A stretch of DNA of 28,417 bases, from positions 1-28,417 of IMG/VR virus record IMGVR_UViG_3300042319_000078; one strand, 5' to 3'. The notes below the pieces were generated by a model, which saw nothing but the letters and a program-made list of their open reading frames with translations, made no database searches and had not been told where the DNA came from. The stretch comes from a virus. This document shows, piece after piece, positions 6,107-11,859 of the stretch (its first letter is position 1; each line of letters opens with the position of its first letter). The translations under genes were made by a program, and so were the position numbers.

Positions 6107-6277
6107 ATGACACCAATTCAACTTTACATCAACACTTTAGAAACTAAAATATTAACTATGCCTAATGATGGCTATGTAAAAGAAACAGTACAAGCCTGTT
6201 TAGACTTAGCAAAAGGCATTAATGAAATCTATGAAAACACTTATTACAACGTTGGTCAGCCAACAGATCAAGACTAA
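6107..6277 (+). CDS. Small early protein (56 aa), function unknown
   Basis: An ATG frame one base after the upstream stop, encoding MTPIQLYINTLETKILTMP and on to a GQPTDQD terminus. It looks like a small helical protein with an acidic C-terminus. It overlaps the ribbon-helix-helix gene by 56 bases in another frame. The chain of tightly spaced small genes here supports it. No family assigned. Confidence 0.6.
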   Translation: MTPIQLYINTLETKILTMPNDGYVKETVQACLDLAKGINEIYENTYYNVGQPTDQD

Positions 6278-6455
6278 TTTACAAACCGAAGCCGACACTA
6301 AAGGTATCACTTTAAGTAAGTTGGTTTACAAAATCCTAAAACAATATGAGCAATCTAATCTATCAGGAGAAACAATTAAAGTTGCACAAAAGAGCAACAA
6401 TCCTATTGGAACTGCTAAAACAAGCACAGGGAAGGCAAAATCTATTCGAGGCTGA
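6222..6455 (+). CDS. Ribbon-helix-helix (CopG/Arc-like) DNA-binding protein
   Basis: The 77-residue product has a short N-terminal strand (MKTLITTLVSQQIKTNLQ), then two helices separated by a turn (ADTKGITLSKLVYKILKQYE). 'G-I-T-L-S-K-L-V' at the turn is the classic ribbon-helix-helix second-helix start. A basic, low-complexity tail follows. Translation could start at 6222 or at the ATG at 6231, which puts the strand right at the N-terminus. Such proteins repress transcription as dimers and might act on the repeats at 5669-5824. Its 3' end overlaps the next gene by 110 bases. Confidence 0.6.
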   Translation: MKSMKTLITTLVSQQIKTNLQTEADTKGITLSKLVYKILKQYEQSNLSGETIKVAQKSNNPIGTAKTSTGKAKSIRG

Positions 6456-6642
6456 TCTTGCTGAATGGAGGCGTGGACTTGATGACACAAGGACAATGAT
6501 TAGCGAGGAAGACTTACTAATTAAGATAGCAAGGATGAATGACATCCAGCGTAGAATCCTTAAAAGCTACCATTATCTAATTCTTGACCTTTATACCTTA
6601 ACTGAGGACTTTATGTTACCAATAAACCTTTTACATTTCTAA
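6346..6642 (+). CDS. Helical protein, function unknown, overlapping the upstream gene
   Basis: A 98-residue charged helical protein with a block RQNLFEADLAEWRRG at about residues 30-44 and a second helical region (EEDLLIKIARMNDIQRRIL). The ATG at 6346 makes it overlap the ribbon-helix-helix gene by 110 bases in a different frame; a TTG near 6403 or the ATG at 6496 would shorten the overlap. The RATILLELLKQAQGRQ segment looks like real coding sequence, so I keep the long form. Its final bases overlap the next ATG. Confidence 0.55.
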   Translation: MSNLIYQEKQLKLHKRATILLELLKQAQGRQNLFEADLAEWRRGLDDTRTMISEEDLLIKIARMNDIQRRILKSYHYLILDLYTLTEDFMLPINLLHF

Positions 6643-7079
6643 TGAGAGAAGTACACAAAACATATATGGCAGAACTTGAAATAGAAGTTTTGCGAGATAA
6701 GAACAAAAAGCTAAAGCAAGAGATAAATCAATTAAAGGATTTATTAGACAAACATTTAAACATAAAAACAATACGAATGGACAAAGAACAACAAAAGGAG
6801 TATGCAATCCAAATGGCTGAAAAGATATGCAATTACTACCAAATTAAGTACGGACAAATGATGTCTAAATACAGGGGTGAGGAGGTTACTTTGGCAAGGC
6901 AAATGACTATGTATTTCACTAAGGAAAAGACCGAGTTAAATGGCGAGGAAATAGCAAAATTGTTCAATAGGGATAGAACCACAGTATTACACTCAATCTC
7001 TAAGATTAAGGGTCAGCTATCAAATAAGTTCGATGACACTATAAAAAACGACATTTTCAACTTAAATGTGCTACTTTAA
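6642..7079 (+). CDS. DnaA domain-IV-like replication initiator protein
   Basis: A 145-residue protein with an N-terminal coiled coil (about residues 8-38) followed by a domain like the DNA-binding domain IV of DnaA: an ICNYYQIKYG helix, 'RGEEVTLARQMTMYF' (compare the R-P-R-Q-I-A-M-Y block), 'LNGEEIAKLFNRDRTTVLHS' and a final helix. NRDRTTVLHSISKI at residues 109-122 corresponds to the DnaA signature that reads the DnaA box. There is no AAA+ domain. It could mark a phage origin, recruit or block host DnaA, or regulate early transcription. The family call is strong; the role is inferred. Confidence 0.8.
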   Translation: MREVHKTYMAELEIEVLRDKNKKLKQEINQLKDLLDKHLNIKTIRMDKEQQKEYAIQMAEKICNYYQIKYGQMMSKYRGEEVTLARQMTMYFTKEKTELNGEEIAKLFNRDRTTVLHSISKIKGQLSNKFDDTIKNDIFNLNVLL

Positions 7080-7095
7080 TTAGGTTATTAACACT

Positions 7096-7109
7096 AAATT
7101 AGTTAATTT
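7096..7109. promoter_or_regulatory. Inverted repeat upstream of bet
   Basis: AAATTA-GT-TAATTT is a perfect 6-bp inverted repeat in the 51-base gap before the annealase gene, 22 bases upstream of its ATG. It could bind a small dimeric repressor such as the ribbon-helix-helix protein encoded nearby. AT-rich palindromes also arise by chance. Confidence 0.3.
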
Positions 7110-7130
7110 TAAACTCTAAAACCAACCAAT

Positions 7131-7850
7131 ATGAGCGAACAACAACTGGCTAAAAAGCCACAACTTTCGTACACGAAAGATCAAGTAGAGTTAGTAAAAT
7201 CACAGATTGCTCCAGAGGCAACAGTTGATGAACTAAAACTATTTCTTTATCAAGCCCAAAGGACAGGACTTGATGCATTATCAAGACAGATTTATTGCAT
7301 CCACAGGAACGTAAAAACTGCAAACGGATGGAGTAAGAAAATGACAATCCAAACAAGTATTGATGGCTTCCGAGTAATCGCTGAAAGAAGCGGAAATTAC
7401 GGAGGTCAAAGCGAACCTATCTTTGTAGAACAAGATGGTAAATTAATATCTTGTAAGGTATCAGTATTTAGGTTTAATGGCGATACAAGGTACGAGGCAG
7501 CCGTTGGAGTTGCATACTGGGATGAATATTGCCAAAGAACAAACGATGGCAAACCAATGGGTTTATGGGCGAAGATGCCACATACAATGTTAAGCAAGGT
7601 TGCAGAGGCATTAGCTTTAAGAAAGGCTTACCCACAGGATTTGAGCGGACTTTATACTGGAGATGAAATGGCTCAATCAACCGATGAAACCCCAGCCTAC
7701 ATTAAGGCGCACGATAACGCAGAGGACTTAGAATTAGCTATTGATTTGTGCATAAATACTACTGAATTAAGCCAACTTTACGCACTAAATAGCGAACTTG
7801 CAACTAAAGATGTAACTAAATTATTTACCAAGAAAAAAGAATCTTTATGA
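7131..7850 (+). CDS. bet: RecT/Bet-family single-strand annealing protein
   Basis: A 239-residue protein matching the Red-beta type of RecT family: ELKLFLYQAQRTGLDALSRQ at about residues 34-53, IQTSIDGFRVIAERSGNYGG, and KMPHTMLSKVAEALALRKAYP followed by DLSGLYTGDE. These are the conserved blocks of Bet proteins, which form rings, coat single-stranded DNA and anneal it to complementary strands. The C-terminus is variable. No partner exonuclease is obvious next to it. The SSB-like protein downstream is the natural partner. It overlaps the next gene by four bases (ATGA). Function is in replication-linked recombination. Confidence 0.92.
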   Translation: MSEQQLAKKPQLSYTKDQVELVKSQIAPEATVDELKLFLYQAQRTGLDALSRQIYCIHRNVKTANGWSKKMTIQTSIDGFRVIAERSGNYGGQSEPIFVEQDGKLISCKVSVFRFNGDTRYEAAVGVAYWDEYCQRTNDGKPMGLWAKMPHTMLSKVAEALALRKAYPQDLSGLYTGDEMAQSTDETPAYIKAHDNAEDLELAIDLCINTTELSQLYALNSELATKDVTKLFTKKKESL

Positions 7851-8092
7851 CACCATTAAGCAGATTATGGGATTTAAGAGAGGAAGTTAAGTTTTGGAAT
7901 TACAAAGTAGATACAAGCTATCCACAAAACGCAAGCGAAATGATTAATCAATTAAACGCAGCTAAGTATAAACTTAAATTACATAAACAATTACACTTTC
8001 CAGAGTTATTAGAGCAACCTAAAAGGGATTATATTCCTTATCAAATGTTAGCTGATAAATTTGAAGTATTTGAAAACTATTTAAACGATTAA
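7847..8092 (+). CDS. Hypothetical protein in the recombination operon
   Basis: Starts in an ATGA overlap with bet. The 81-residue product is helical and charged (LWDLREEVKFWNYKV, then INQLNAAKYKLKLHKQLHF) with a Tyr/Phe-rich C-terminal half. There is no signal or membrane segment and no known motif. Translational coupling to the annealase gene suggests a role in recombination or replication, but none can be named. Confidence 0.6.
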   Translation: MTPLSRLWDLREEVKFWNYKVDTSYPQNASEMINQLNAAKYKLKLHKQLHFPELLEQPKRDYIPYQMLADKFEVFENYLND

Positions 8093-8094
8093 TT

Positions 8095-8262
8095 ATGCCT
8101 TATTCAACTTGCTGCGGAGCGCATACCACAATGGAGGAAATAGACATTTGTCCTGATTGTATGGAACATTGCGATTGGGAAGAAGAAGAAGACGAGGAAG
8201 AATTAGAACAGGATAGACAAAATGAAATAGCATTAGAACAACAACAATTAAATAAACATTAA
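8095..8262 (+). CDS. Small zinc-ribbon-like protein with acidic tail (55 aa)
   Basis: The ATG is two bases after the upstream stop. The N-terminal half holds a Cys/His cluster (STCCGAHT, then ICPDCMEHC) suited to one zinc site, and the second half is a run of Glu/Asp followed by Gln-rich helix. The CC-G-A plus C-P-x-C arrangement recalls very small zinc-ribbon proteins frequent in flavobacterial phages. Function unknown; the acidic tail could mimic DNA or contact replication proteins. Confidence 0.6.
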   Translation: MPYSTCCGAHTTMEEIDICPDCMEHCDWEEEEDEEELEQDRQNEIALEQQQLNKH

Positions 8263-8272
8263 ACTAAAAACA

Positions 8273-8545
8273 ATGATTGTATTAAACATTTGCAAAGAGG
8301 ACATTAACTGGAAAGAAGCTAAGAACGGCAAAAACTACGCAAATATTGCTACCGACTTCTTAAAAGAACCAGATGACAAAGGAAACACGCACACAGTATG
8401 GAACAACCAAAGCCAAGAGGAAAGAGCAGAAAAGGCTAAGAAAAACTATTGTGGCAGAGGTAAACAAGTATCTTACAATGCGCCAACAGGTAAAAAAGAA
8501 TTTGCCGTAAACCAACAAGAAAGCGAGGACGATTTACCATTCTAA
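8273..8545 (+). CDS. SSB-like single-stranded DNA-binding protein candidate
   Basis: A 90-residue protein ending in SEDDLPF, which matches the acidic hydrophobic tip (D-D-x-P-F) that bacterial SSB uses to recruit repair and replication proteins. The body (IVLNICKEDINWKEAKNGKN, YANIATDFLKEPDDKGNTHT) has alternating hydrophobics that could form OB-fold strands but is too divergent to place by eye. It lies in the Bet operon, where a single-strand binding protein would be expected. The tail is clear; the fold is inferred. Confidence 0.6.
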   Translation: MIVLNICKEDINWKEAKNGKNYANIATDFLKEPDDKGNTHTVWNNQSQEERAEKAKKNYCGRGKQVSYNAPTGKKEFAVNQQESEDDLPF

Positions 8546-8597
8546 AACAACCCCTCGTTGGGCGATAACGTAAAGCGCAAATTTAAAACCTACAACT

Positions 8598-8789
8598 ATG
8601 AGCCAAACAACACAAATCGCAAACTACCTAAATAAAGGTAGAAAATTAACCCCTATTGACGCTTTAAACAAGTTCGGATGCTTTAGATTAGCAGCACGAA
8701 TAGCTGACCTTAGAAACGATGGTATGAACATAAAAACTACCATTATTAAGCTAAAAAATAGGAAACAAGTTGCTCAATATTCATTATGA
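8598..8789 (+). CDS. Small helix-turn-helix protein
   Basis: A 63-residue protein with helices at TTQIANYLNKG and TPIDALNKFGCFRLAARIAD, a turn, then a wing-like strand pair (MNIKTTIIKLKNRKQVAQYSL). The 'L-T-P-x-D-A-L-x-x-F-G-x-x-R-L-A-A-R-I-A-D-L-R' pattern matches small HTH proteins widespread in phages. It overlaps the methyltransferase start by four bases, so it may control that gene or work with it. The DNA site is unknown. Confidence 0.7.
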   Translation: MSQTTQIANYLNKGRKLTPIDALNKFGCFRLAARIADLRNDGMNIKTTIIKLKNRKQVAQYSL

Positions 8790-9775
8790 TACACGCATCC
8801 TTATTTAGCGGAATCGGTGGATTTGATTTAGCAGCGGAATGGATGGGATGGGAAAATCTATTTCATTGCGAATGGAATCCATTTGGTCAACAAGTATTAA
8901 AACATCATTTCCCAAATTCAATAAGTTACAATGACATTACTAAAACAGACTTCTCTATTCACAGAGGACAAGTCGACATTCTTACAGGAGGATTCCCTTG
9001 CCAACCATACTCAAGTGCTGGAAAGCGACTCGGTAAAGAAGATGAGCGACACCTCTTCCCAGAAATGCTTAGAACAATTGAGCAAATTCAACCACGTTGG
9101 GTTGTGGGCGAAAACGTTCTCGGACTTGTTAATTGGAACGGGGGATTGGTATTCGAAGAAGTGCAAACTGACTTGGAGGCTAAAGGGTACGAAGTACAAG
9201 CGTTTATACTTCCAGCTTGTGCCAAAAACGCACCGCATAGAAGAGATAGAGTATGGTTTGTTGCCTACTCCAACTTCAATGGATTGCACGAATTCAACAG
9301 TAACAATGAAATCAAATCAACTGACAGAAGGATCAATGCATTCAGTAACATTAACGAGAGCATTGATGATGGGATTATTGCCAACTCCATTAGCATCGGA
9401 AGGAACAAAACTGACAGGATCACCAACGGAAAATCAAATGTCATTAACAAAATTAGCGAGGCAAGGAATGTTACCAACTCCGAACAGTTACGATTGGAAC
9501 ACGGCAAGAAGCCAAGAAACTTTAATGAAAGCAAGAGAAAGACACAAAGCAAAGGGAGTAGTTTTGCAAGTAAGTTTGAGGCAAATGGCTGGTCAAGGTT
9601 TCCAACTTTCTCCCCTGTTTGTGGGGGAGATGATGGGATTTCCAGAGAACTGGACAACATTACCTTTTCAAAGTGGAGAAAAGAATCAATAAAAGCATAT
9701 GGAAACGCAATAGTTCCACAGGTAGCTTATGAGATTTTTAAGGCAATAGAAAAGTTTGAATTATTGAAAGATTAA
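8786..9775 (+). CDS. C5-cytosine-specific DNA methyltransferase
   Basis: A 329-residue enzyme with the C5-MTase motifs in order: motif I FSGIGGFD (residues 7-14, SAM binding), motif IV GGFPCQPYS with catalytic Cys72, motif VI GENV with Glu109, motif VIII HRRDRVWFV (151-159) and motif X YGNAIVPQV (305-313). Residues 163-270 between VIII and IX, where target recognition lies, are low in complexity and Asn/Ser-rich, unlike the rest. It methylates cytosine in phage DNA, probably against host restriction. No restriction enzyme is next to it. Most of the gene (8931-9692) is also open in the +1 frame; see the nested frame. Confidence 0.93.
   Translation: MIHASLFSGIGGFDLAAEWMGWENLFHCEWNPFGQQVLKHHFPNSISYNDITKTDFSIHRGQVDILTGGFPCQPYSSAGKRLGKEDERHLFPEMLRTIEQIQPRWVVGENVLGLVNWNGGLVFEEVQTDLEAKGYEVQAFILPACAKNAPHRRDRVWFVAYSNFNGLHEFNSNNEIKSTDRRINAFSNINESIDDGIIANSISIGRNKTDRITNGKSNVINKISEARNVTNSEQLRLEHGKKPRNFNESKRKTQSKGSSFASKFEANGWSRFPTFSPVCGGDDGISRELDNITFSKWRKESIKAYGNAIVPQVAYEIFKAIEKFELLKD
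8931..9692 (+). CDS. Nested +1-frame protein inside the methyltransferase gene (253 aa, LPTP repeats)
   Basis: An ATG frame lies wholly within the C5-MTase gene, shifted by one base, and runs 253 codons without a stop in AT-rich DNA. The product looks protein-like: an N-terminal block KKMSDTSSQKCLEQLSKF and GLWAKTFSDLLIGTGDWYS, a Trp/Lys-rich segment (CKLTWRLKGTKYKRLYFQL), three LPTP repeats (LLPTP at 110 and 149, MLPTP at 180) and a C-terminal LSPLFVGEMMGFPENW at 226-241. I recall similar LPTP-repeat proteins associated with phage methyltransferases, but that memory cannot be checked here. Trp59, Trp73, Trp82 and Trp189 occur at structured places. If translated, it is co-expressed with the MTase and may assist it. 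Function is unknown. Confidence 0.55.
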   Translation: MTLLKQTSLFTEDKSTFLQEDSLANHTQVLESDSVKKMSDTSSQKCLEQLSKFNHVGLWAKTFSDLLIGTGDWYSKKCKLTWRLKGTKYKRLYFQLVPKTHRIEEIEYGLLPTPTSMDCTNSTVTMKSNQLTEGSMHSVTLTRALMMGLLPTPLASEGTKLTGSPTENQMSLTKLARQGMLPTPNSYDWNTARSQETLMKARERHKAKGVVLQVSLRQMAGQGFQLSPLFVGEMMGFPENWTTLPFQSGEKNQ

Positions 9776-9785
9776 TGTATTTTTG
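9756..9785 (+). promoter_or_regulatory. Promoter (TTTG-N18-TATTTTTG) before the replication gene
   Basis: TTTG at 9756-9759 and TATTTTTG at 9778-9785 are 18 bases apart, one of the best Bacteroidota promoter matches in the window. It overlaps the last codons of the methyltransferase. The expected start is near 9790, exactly where a folded leader begins, about 89 bases before the ATG at 9879. Confidence 0.65.
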
Positions 9786-9789
9786 TACA

Positions 9790-9878
9790 AAGGTGTCGGA
9801 TACCTTATACTAACTTATTGGCTCAAAGCTGAAACCCTAATCCGACTGGGGTGGAAGCCGAGAGCCTTTTTTATTTTT
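9790..9878 (+). ncRNA. Structured 5' leader RNA with complementary hairpin loops, candidate cis-regulator
   Basis: Hairpin P1 pairs AAGGT (9790-9794) with ACCTT (9802-9806) around loop GTCGGAT. Hairpin P2 pairs ACCC (9834-9837) with GGGT (9849-9852) around an 11-base loop containing ATCCGAC (9840-9846). The two loops are perfectly complementary over 7 bases. GGCTC (9820-9824) can pair with GAGCC (9862-9866) to enclose P2 and is directly followed by TTTTTT, like a terminator. The ATG of the next gene comes 12 bases later. An alternative AGCC at 9856-9859 competes for the same GGCT. No known riboswitch class is recognised. Confidence 0.55.
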
Positions 9879-10523
9879 ATGGCTAAAGACCCAGCGTTTT
9901 TATTCTACCCTAATGATTACATAGGGGGAACTATGGGTATGACTTTTGAGGAAAAAGGTGCATACATTGAACTTTTGATGTTACAATTTAATAGAGGTCA
10001 TATGGATGGTCATATGATAGGTCATTGTGTAGGTCAAATATGGGAAAGAATTAAATGTAAATTTATACAAGATGAACAAGGTTTATGGTATAATGAGCGT
10101 TTAGATGTGGAAAAATCAAAAAGAAAGGCTTTTAGTGAGTCAAGAAGGAATAATATTAAAGGTAATAATCAACATATGATAGGTCATATGACCACCCATA
10201 TGGAAGATGAAAATGTAAATATAATTGAAGATAAAAATATAAATATAGATTTTGAATGGTTTTGGGTTGAATATGATAAAAAGATAGGAGATAAGCAAAA
10301 GTTAAAAAAGAAGTGGAATAAATTAACGGATGAAGAAAGGCAAAATGCAATGAATTATCTTGATCTTTACAAACAATCAGTACAAGACAAACAATTCCGT
10401 AAAAACCCTGAAACCTTTTTAAACAACAAATCTTGGAACGATGAAATTATTAACCGAAGTATTACCCCAATCCATAAACTCTCTTACGCAGAACGAGAGG
10501 CTAATGCACTTAGAAATCTATAA
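9879..10523 (+). CDS. DUF1376-type replication protein
   Basis: The start is the ATG at 9879 (MAKDPAFLFYPNDYIGGTMG), the typical opening of DUF1376 proteins; the same frame extends upstream to a TTG at 9783, but that would translate the structured leader. The N-terminal 100 residues (EEKGAYIELLMLQF, IWERIKCKF, WYNERLDVEKSKR) form a winged-helix-like domain seen in phage replication initiators. A linker with repeated HM-x-GHM units follows (GHMDGHMIGH, HMIGHMTTHM), then a C-terminal helical domain ending KLSYAEREANALRNL. It probably recruits the replicative helicase. It overlaps the next gene. Confidence 0.8.
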   Translation: MAKDPAFLFYPNDYIGGTMGMTFEEKGAYIELLMLQFNRGHMDGHMIGHCVGQIWERIKCKFIQDEQGLWYNERLDVEKSKRKAFSESRRNNIKGNNQHMIGHMTTHMEDENVNIIEDKNINIDFEWFWVEYDKKIGDKQKLKKKWNKLTDEERQNAMNYLDLYKQSVQDKQFRKNPETFLNNKSWNDEIINRSITPIHKLSYAEREANALRNL

Positions 10524-11175
10524 TAAACTTGAACCAGATGAATTAAAGGTTGTAGTTGCTTTAGATACAATGAGTGTTGGTAGATGCTCACCGATTGAGG
10601 TAAAGGAACATTTAAAGACTTGTATTGCTTTAAGCGGATGTCAAACGCCTACGATAGAGTTGTTTCACTTTTTATGCGAATTTGTAATAAAGAATTACGG
10701 AAATTATAAACTAAAAGAACTGGGAGTAGCTTTTGAACTTTACGCAATGGGAAAATTATCAGTTGACAAAGCGATTACTTTTAACCCAAAATTCTTTGGG
10801 GATGTGATGGCAGCTTATAAACCAATAGCAGTTCAGGTAAGAAACAAGACACATACCGAGCCACCGCAAGTAGATATACCAAAAATAAATGATGATGAAG
10901 TAATTGAGGCATTGTACCAAAATTGGGATAAGTCTGCAAAAAAGGACTGGAAGCTACTTAACACAATGGCTTTTGATATACTTTGGAAGCGAAAAGATTT
11001 AAACACTACTAATCTATCTAAGGATAAAGCTGAAAAGATAAAAGCTAAGGTTATAGCTTACTACAAGGTTAATGCTAAAACCGAGAAAGAATTAGAAAGA
11101 TTAATGGATGAAACTTTAATTAAAAACGAGTGCAAAAGATATTCTTTGTACCTATATTTACAAAATCAACTATGA
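10504..11175 (+). CDS. Replication-associated protein, function unknown (helicase-loader position)
   Basis: Starting at the ATG at 10504 gives 223 residues (MHLEIYNKLEPDELKVVVAL and on) and a 20-base overlap with the DUF1376 gene; an in-frame ATG at 10441 would add 21 residues but overlap by 83 bases. The N-terminal half has a conserved-looking helical block (SPIEVKEHLKTCIALSGCQT, then YKLKELGVAFELYAMGKL), and the C-terminal half is charged and helical with 'KKDWKLLNTMAFDILWKR'. Gene order after a DUF1376 protein suggests a helicase loader or initiator partner. No motif proves it. Confidence 0.6.
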   Translation: MHLEIYNKLEPDELKVVVALDTMSVGRCSPIEVKEHLKTCIALSGCQTPTIELFHFLCEFVIKNYGNYKLKELGVAFELYAMGKLSVDKAITFNPKFFGDVMAAYKPIAVQVRNKTHTEPPQVDIPKINDDEVIEALYQNWDKSAKKDWKLLNTMAFDILWKRKDLNTTNLSKDKAEKIKAKVIAYYKVNAKTEKELERLMDETLIKNECKRYSLYLYLQNQL

Positions 11176-11312
11176 AACAATTAACATTTATTTATGAATT
11201 GCTAAAGTTTACGCTGATTAGTGTTCCACTTGCTTGTATTATTTATTTAACGGCACATTTATACTTTGAATTAAAACGATTGATTAATGACAGGAATAGA
11301 CAACAACATTGA
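11172..11312 (+). CDS. Small membrane protein (46 aa)
   Basis: Starts in an ATGA overlap with the preceding gene; an in-frame ATG at 11130 would overlap it by 46 bases. MKQLTFIYELLKFTLISVPL leads into a single transmembrane helix (FTLISVPLACIIYLTAHLYF) and a basic tail (ELKRLINDRNRQQH). It overlaps the next gene by 26 bases. Function unknown. Confidence 0.55.
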   Translation: MKQLTFIYELLKFTLISVPLACIIYLTAHLYFELKRLINDRNRQQH

Positions 11313-11484
11313 GGTAAGATTAATTTATTTAGACACAAAAGAGGAAATATGGTTTAGGTCAATAGCAAAGGCAATAAGGTTTTTAGGTACTGACTATAAA
11401 ACGATTATGATTTATATGAACCCAATTAACAAAAAACGATACAAGCATAATGACCGACTTTGTGTTGTTAGATTGAAAAAGTAA
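11287..11484 (+). CDS. Small protein with NUMOD1-like pattern (65 aa)
   Basis: The sequence IYLDTKEEIWFRSIAKAIRF followed by LGTDYKTIMIYMN and a Tyr/Lys-rich end resembles the NUMOD1 helix-turn-helix repeat that helps homing endonucleases bind DNA (compare 'F-x-S-x-x-E-A-A-x-x-L-G-x-x-x-x-T-I-x-x-Y'). No nuclease domain is attached. It could be a stand-alone DNA-binding protein or a remnant of a homing element. It overlaps the preceding membrane gene. Confidence 0.5.
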   Translation: MTGIDNNIEVRLIYLDTKEEIWFRSIAKAIRFLGTDYKTIMIYMNPINKKRYKHNDRLCVVRLKK

Positions 11485-11495
11485 CCCTAATTTTG
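11465..11495 (+). promoter_or_regulatory. Promoter-like TTG-N20-TAATTTTG directly before the NinG-like gene
   Basis: TTG at 11465-11467 and TAATTTTG at 11488-11495 are separated by 20 bases. The -7 element ends four bases before the ATG at 11500, so a transcript would begin at or near the start codon (leaderless). The -7 half lies in the 15-base gap after the preceding stop codon; the TTG lies inside that gene. Confidence 0.5.
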
Positions 11496-11499
11496 CATA

Positions 11500-11859
11500 A
11501 TGCCATTGATACCTTTAAACAAGTTGTTAGAAAAGACCCAGAAGGTAGTTAATGCATACATAAGGAAACGAGATGAAGGTTTACCTTGTATTAGTTGTGG
11601 AAGCTATAATGGTAATCAAGCAGGACACTACTTTACTGTTAAAGGGTATTCGGCTTTAAGGTTTAACGAATGGAATATCCATTTACAATGTGCTGGATGC
11701 AATATGTATAAGCACGGCAATCAAGCAATGTACCGAATCGGACTTGTAGAAAGGATAGGAGAGAAAGCGGTGAAAGAGTTAGAGTTTGAGGCGGTTAATA
11801 ACAGGGTTAAGAAATGGCAAAGAACTGAATTAATAGAACTAATTGATAGATACAAGTAA
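11500..11859 (+). CDS. ninG: NinG/Rap-family recombination nuclease
   Basis: A 119-residue protein like phage NinG (Rap), a nuclease acting on recombination junctions. Visible hallmarks are LLEKTQKVVNAYIRKRD at residues 9-25, a first Cys pair (LPCISCG), AGHYFTVKGYSALRFNEWN with His44, then LQCAGCNMYKHGN holding the second Cys pair, and YRIGLVERIG. The four Cys and the His/Asn fit a zinc-bound HNH-like fold. NinG is usually about 200 residues, so this is a short member. It works naturally with Bet and the SSB-like protein. It has its own putative promoter. Confidence 0.88.
   Translation: MPLIPLNKLLEKTQKVVNAYIRKRDEGLPCISCGSYNGNQAGHYFTVKGYSALRFNEWNIHLQCAGCNMYKHGNQAMYRIGLVERIGEKAVKELEFEAVNNRVKKWQRTELIELIDRYK

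Noticed and set aside
7918-7926. CTATCCACA as a DnaA box
   Set aside because: It lies in a coding gene and is a single near-match, so I do not list it as a site. It is mentioned only with the DnaA-like gene.
9011-9289. Minus-strand frames of 92 and 131 residues within the methyltransferase gene
   Set aside because: They lie opposite coding DNA, have no signal or domain pattern, and are leucine/serine-rich as expected of antisense shadows. Every confident gene is on the plus strand.
9795-9846. tRNA-like acceptor stem (GTCGGAT with ATCCGAC, 7 bp)
   Set aside because: Only 52 bases separate the outer ends, there is no anticodon arm or TTC-loop, and each arm fits better as a hairpin loop. No tRNA gene was found in the window.
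9783-9878. Upstream TTG start for the DUF1376 protein
   Set aside because: The ATG at 9879 gives the standard MAKDPAFLFYP start. The extra 32 codons cover a promoter-proximal folded leader and give no conserved sequence.
10441-10503. Longer start for the gene ending at 11175
   Set aside because: It would overlap the DUF1376 gene by 83 bases. The ATG at 10504 leaves a 20-base overlap, in keeping with neighbours. The longer form is not excluded.
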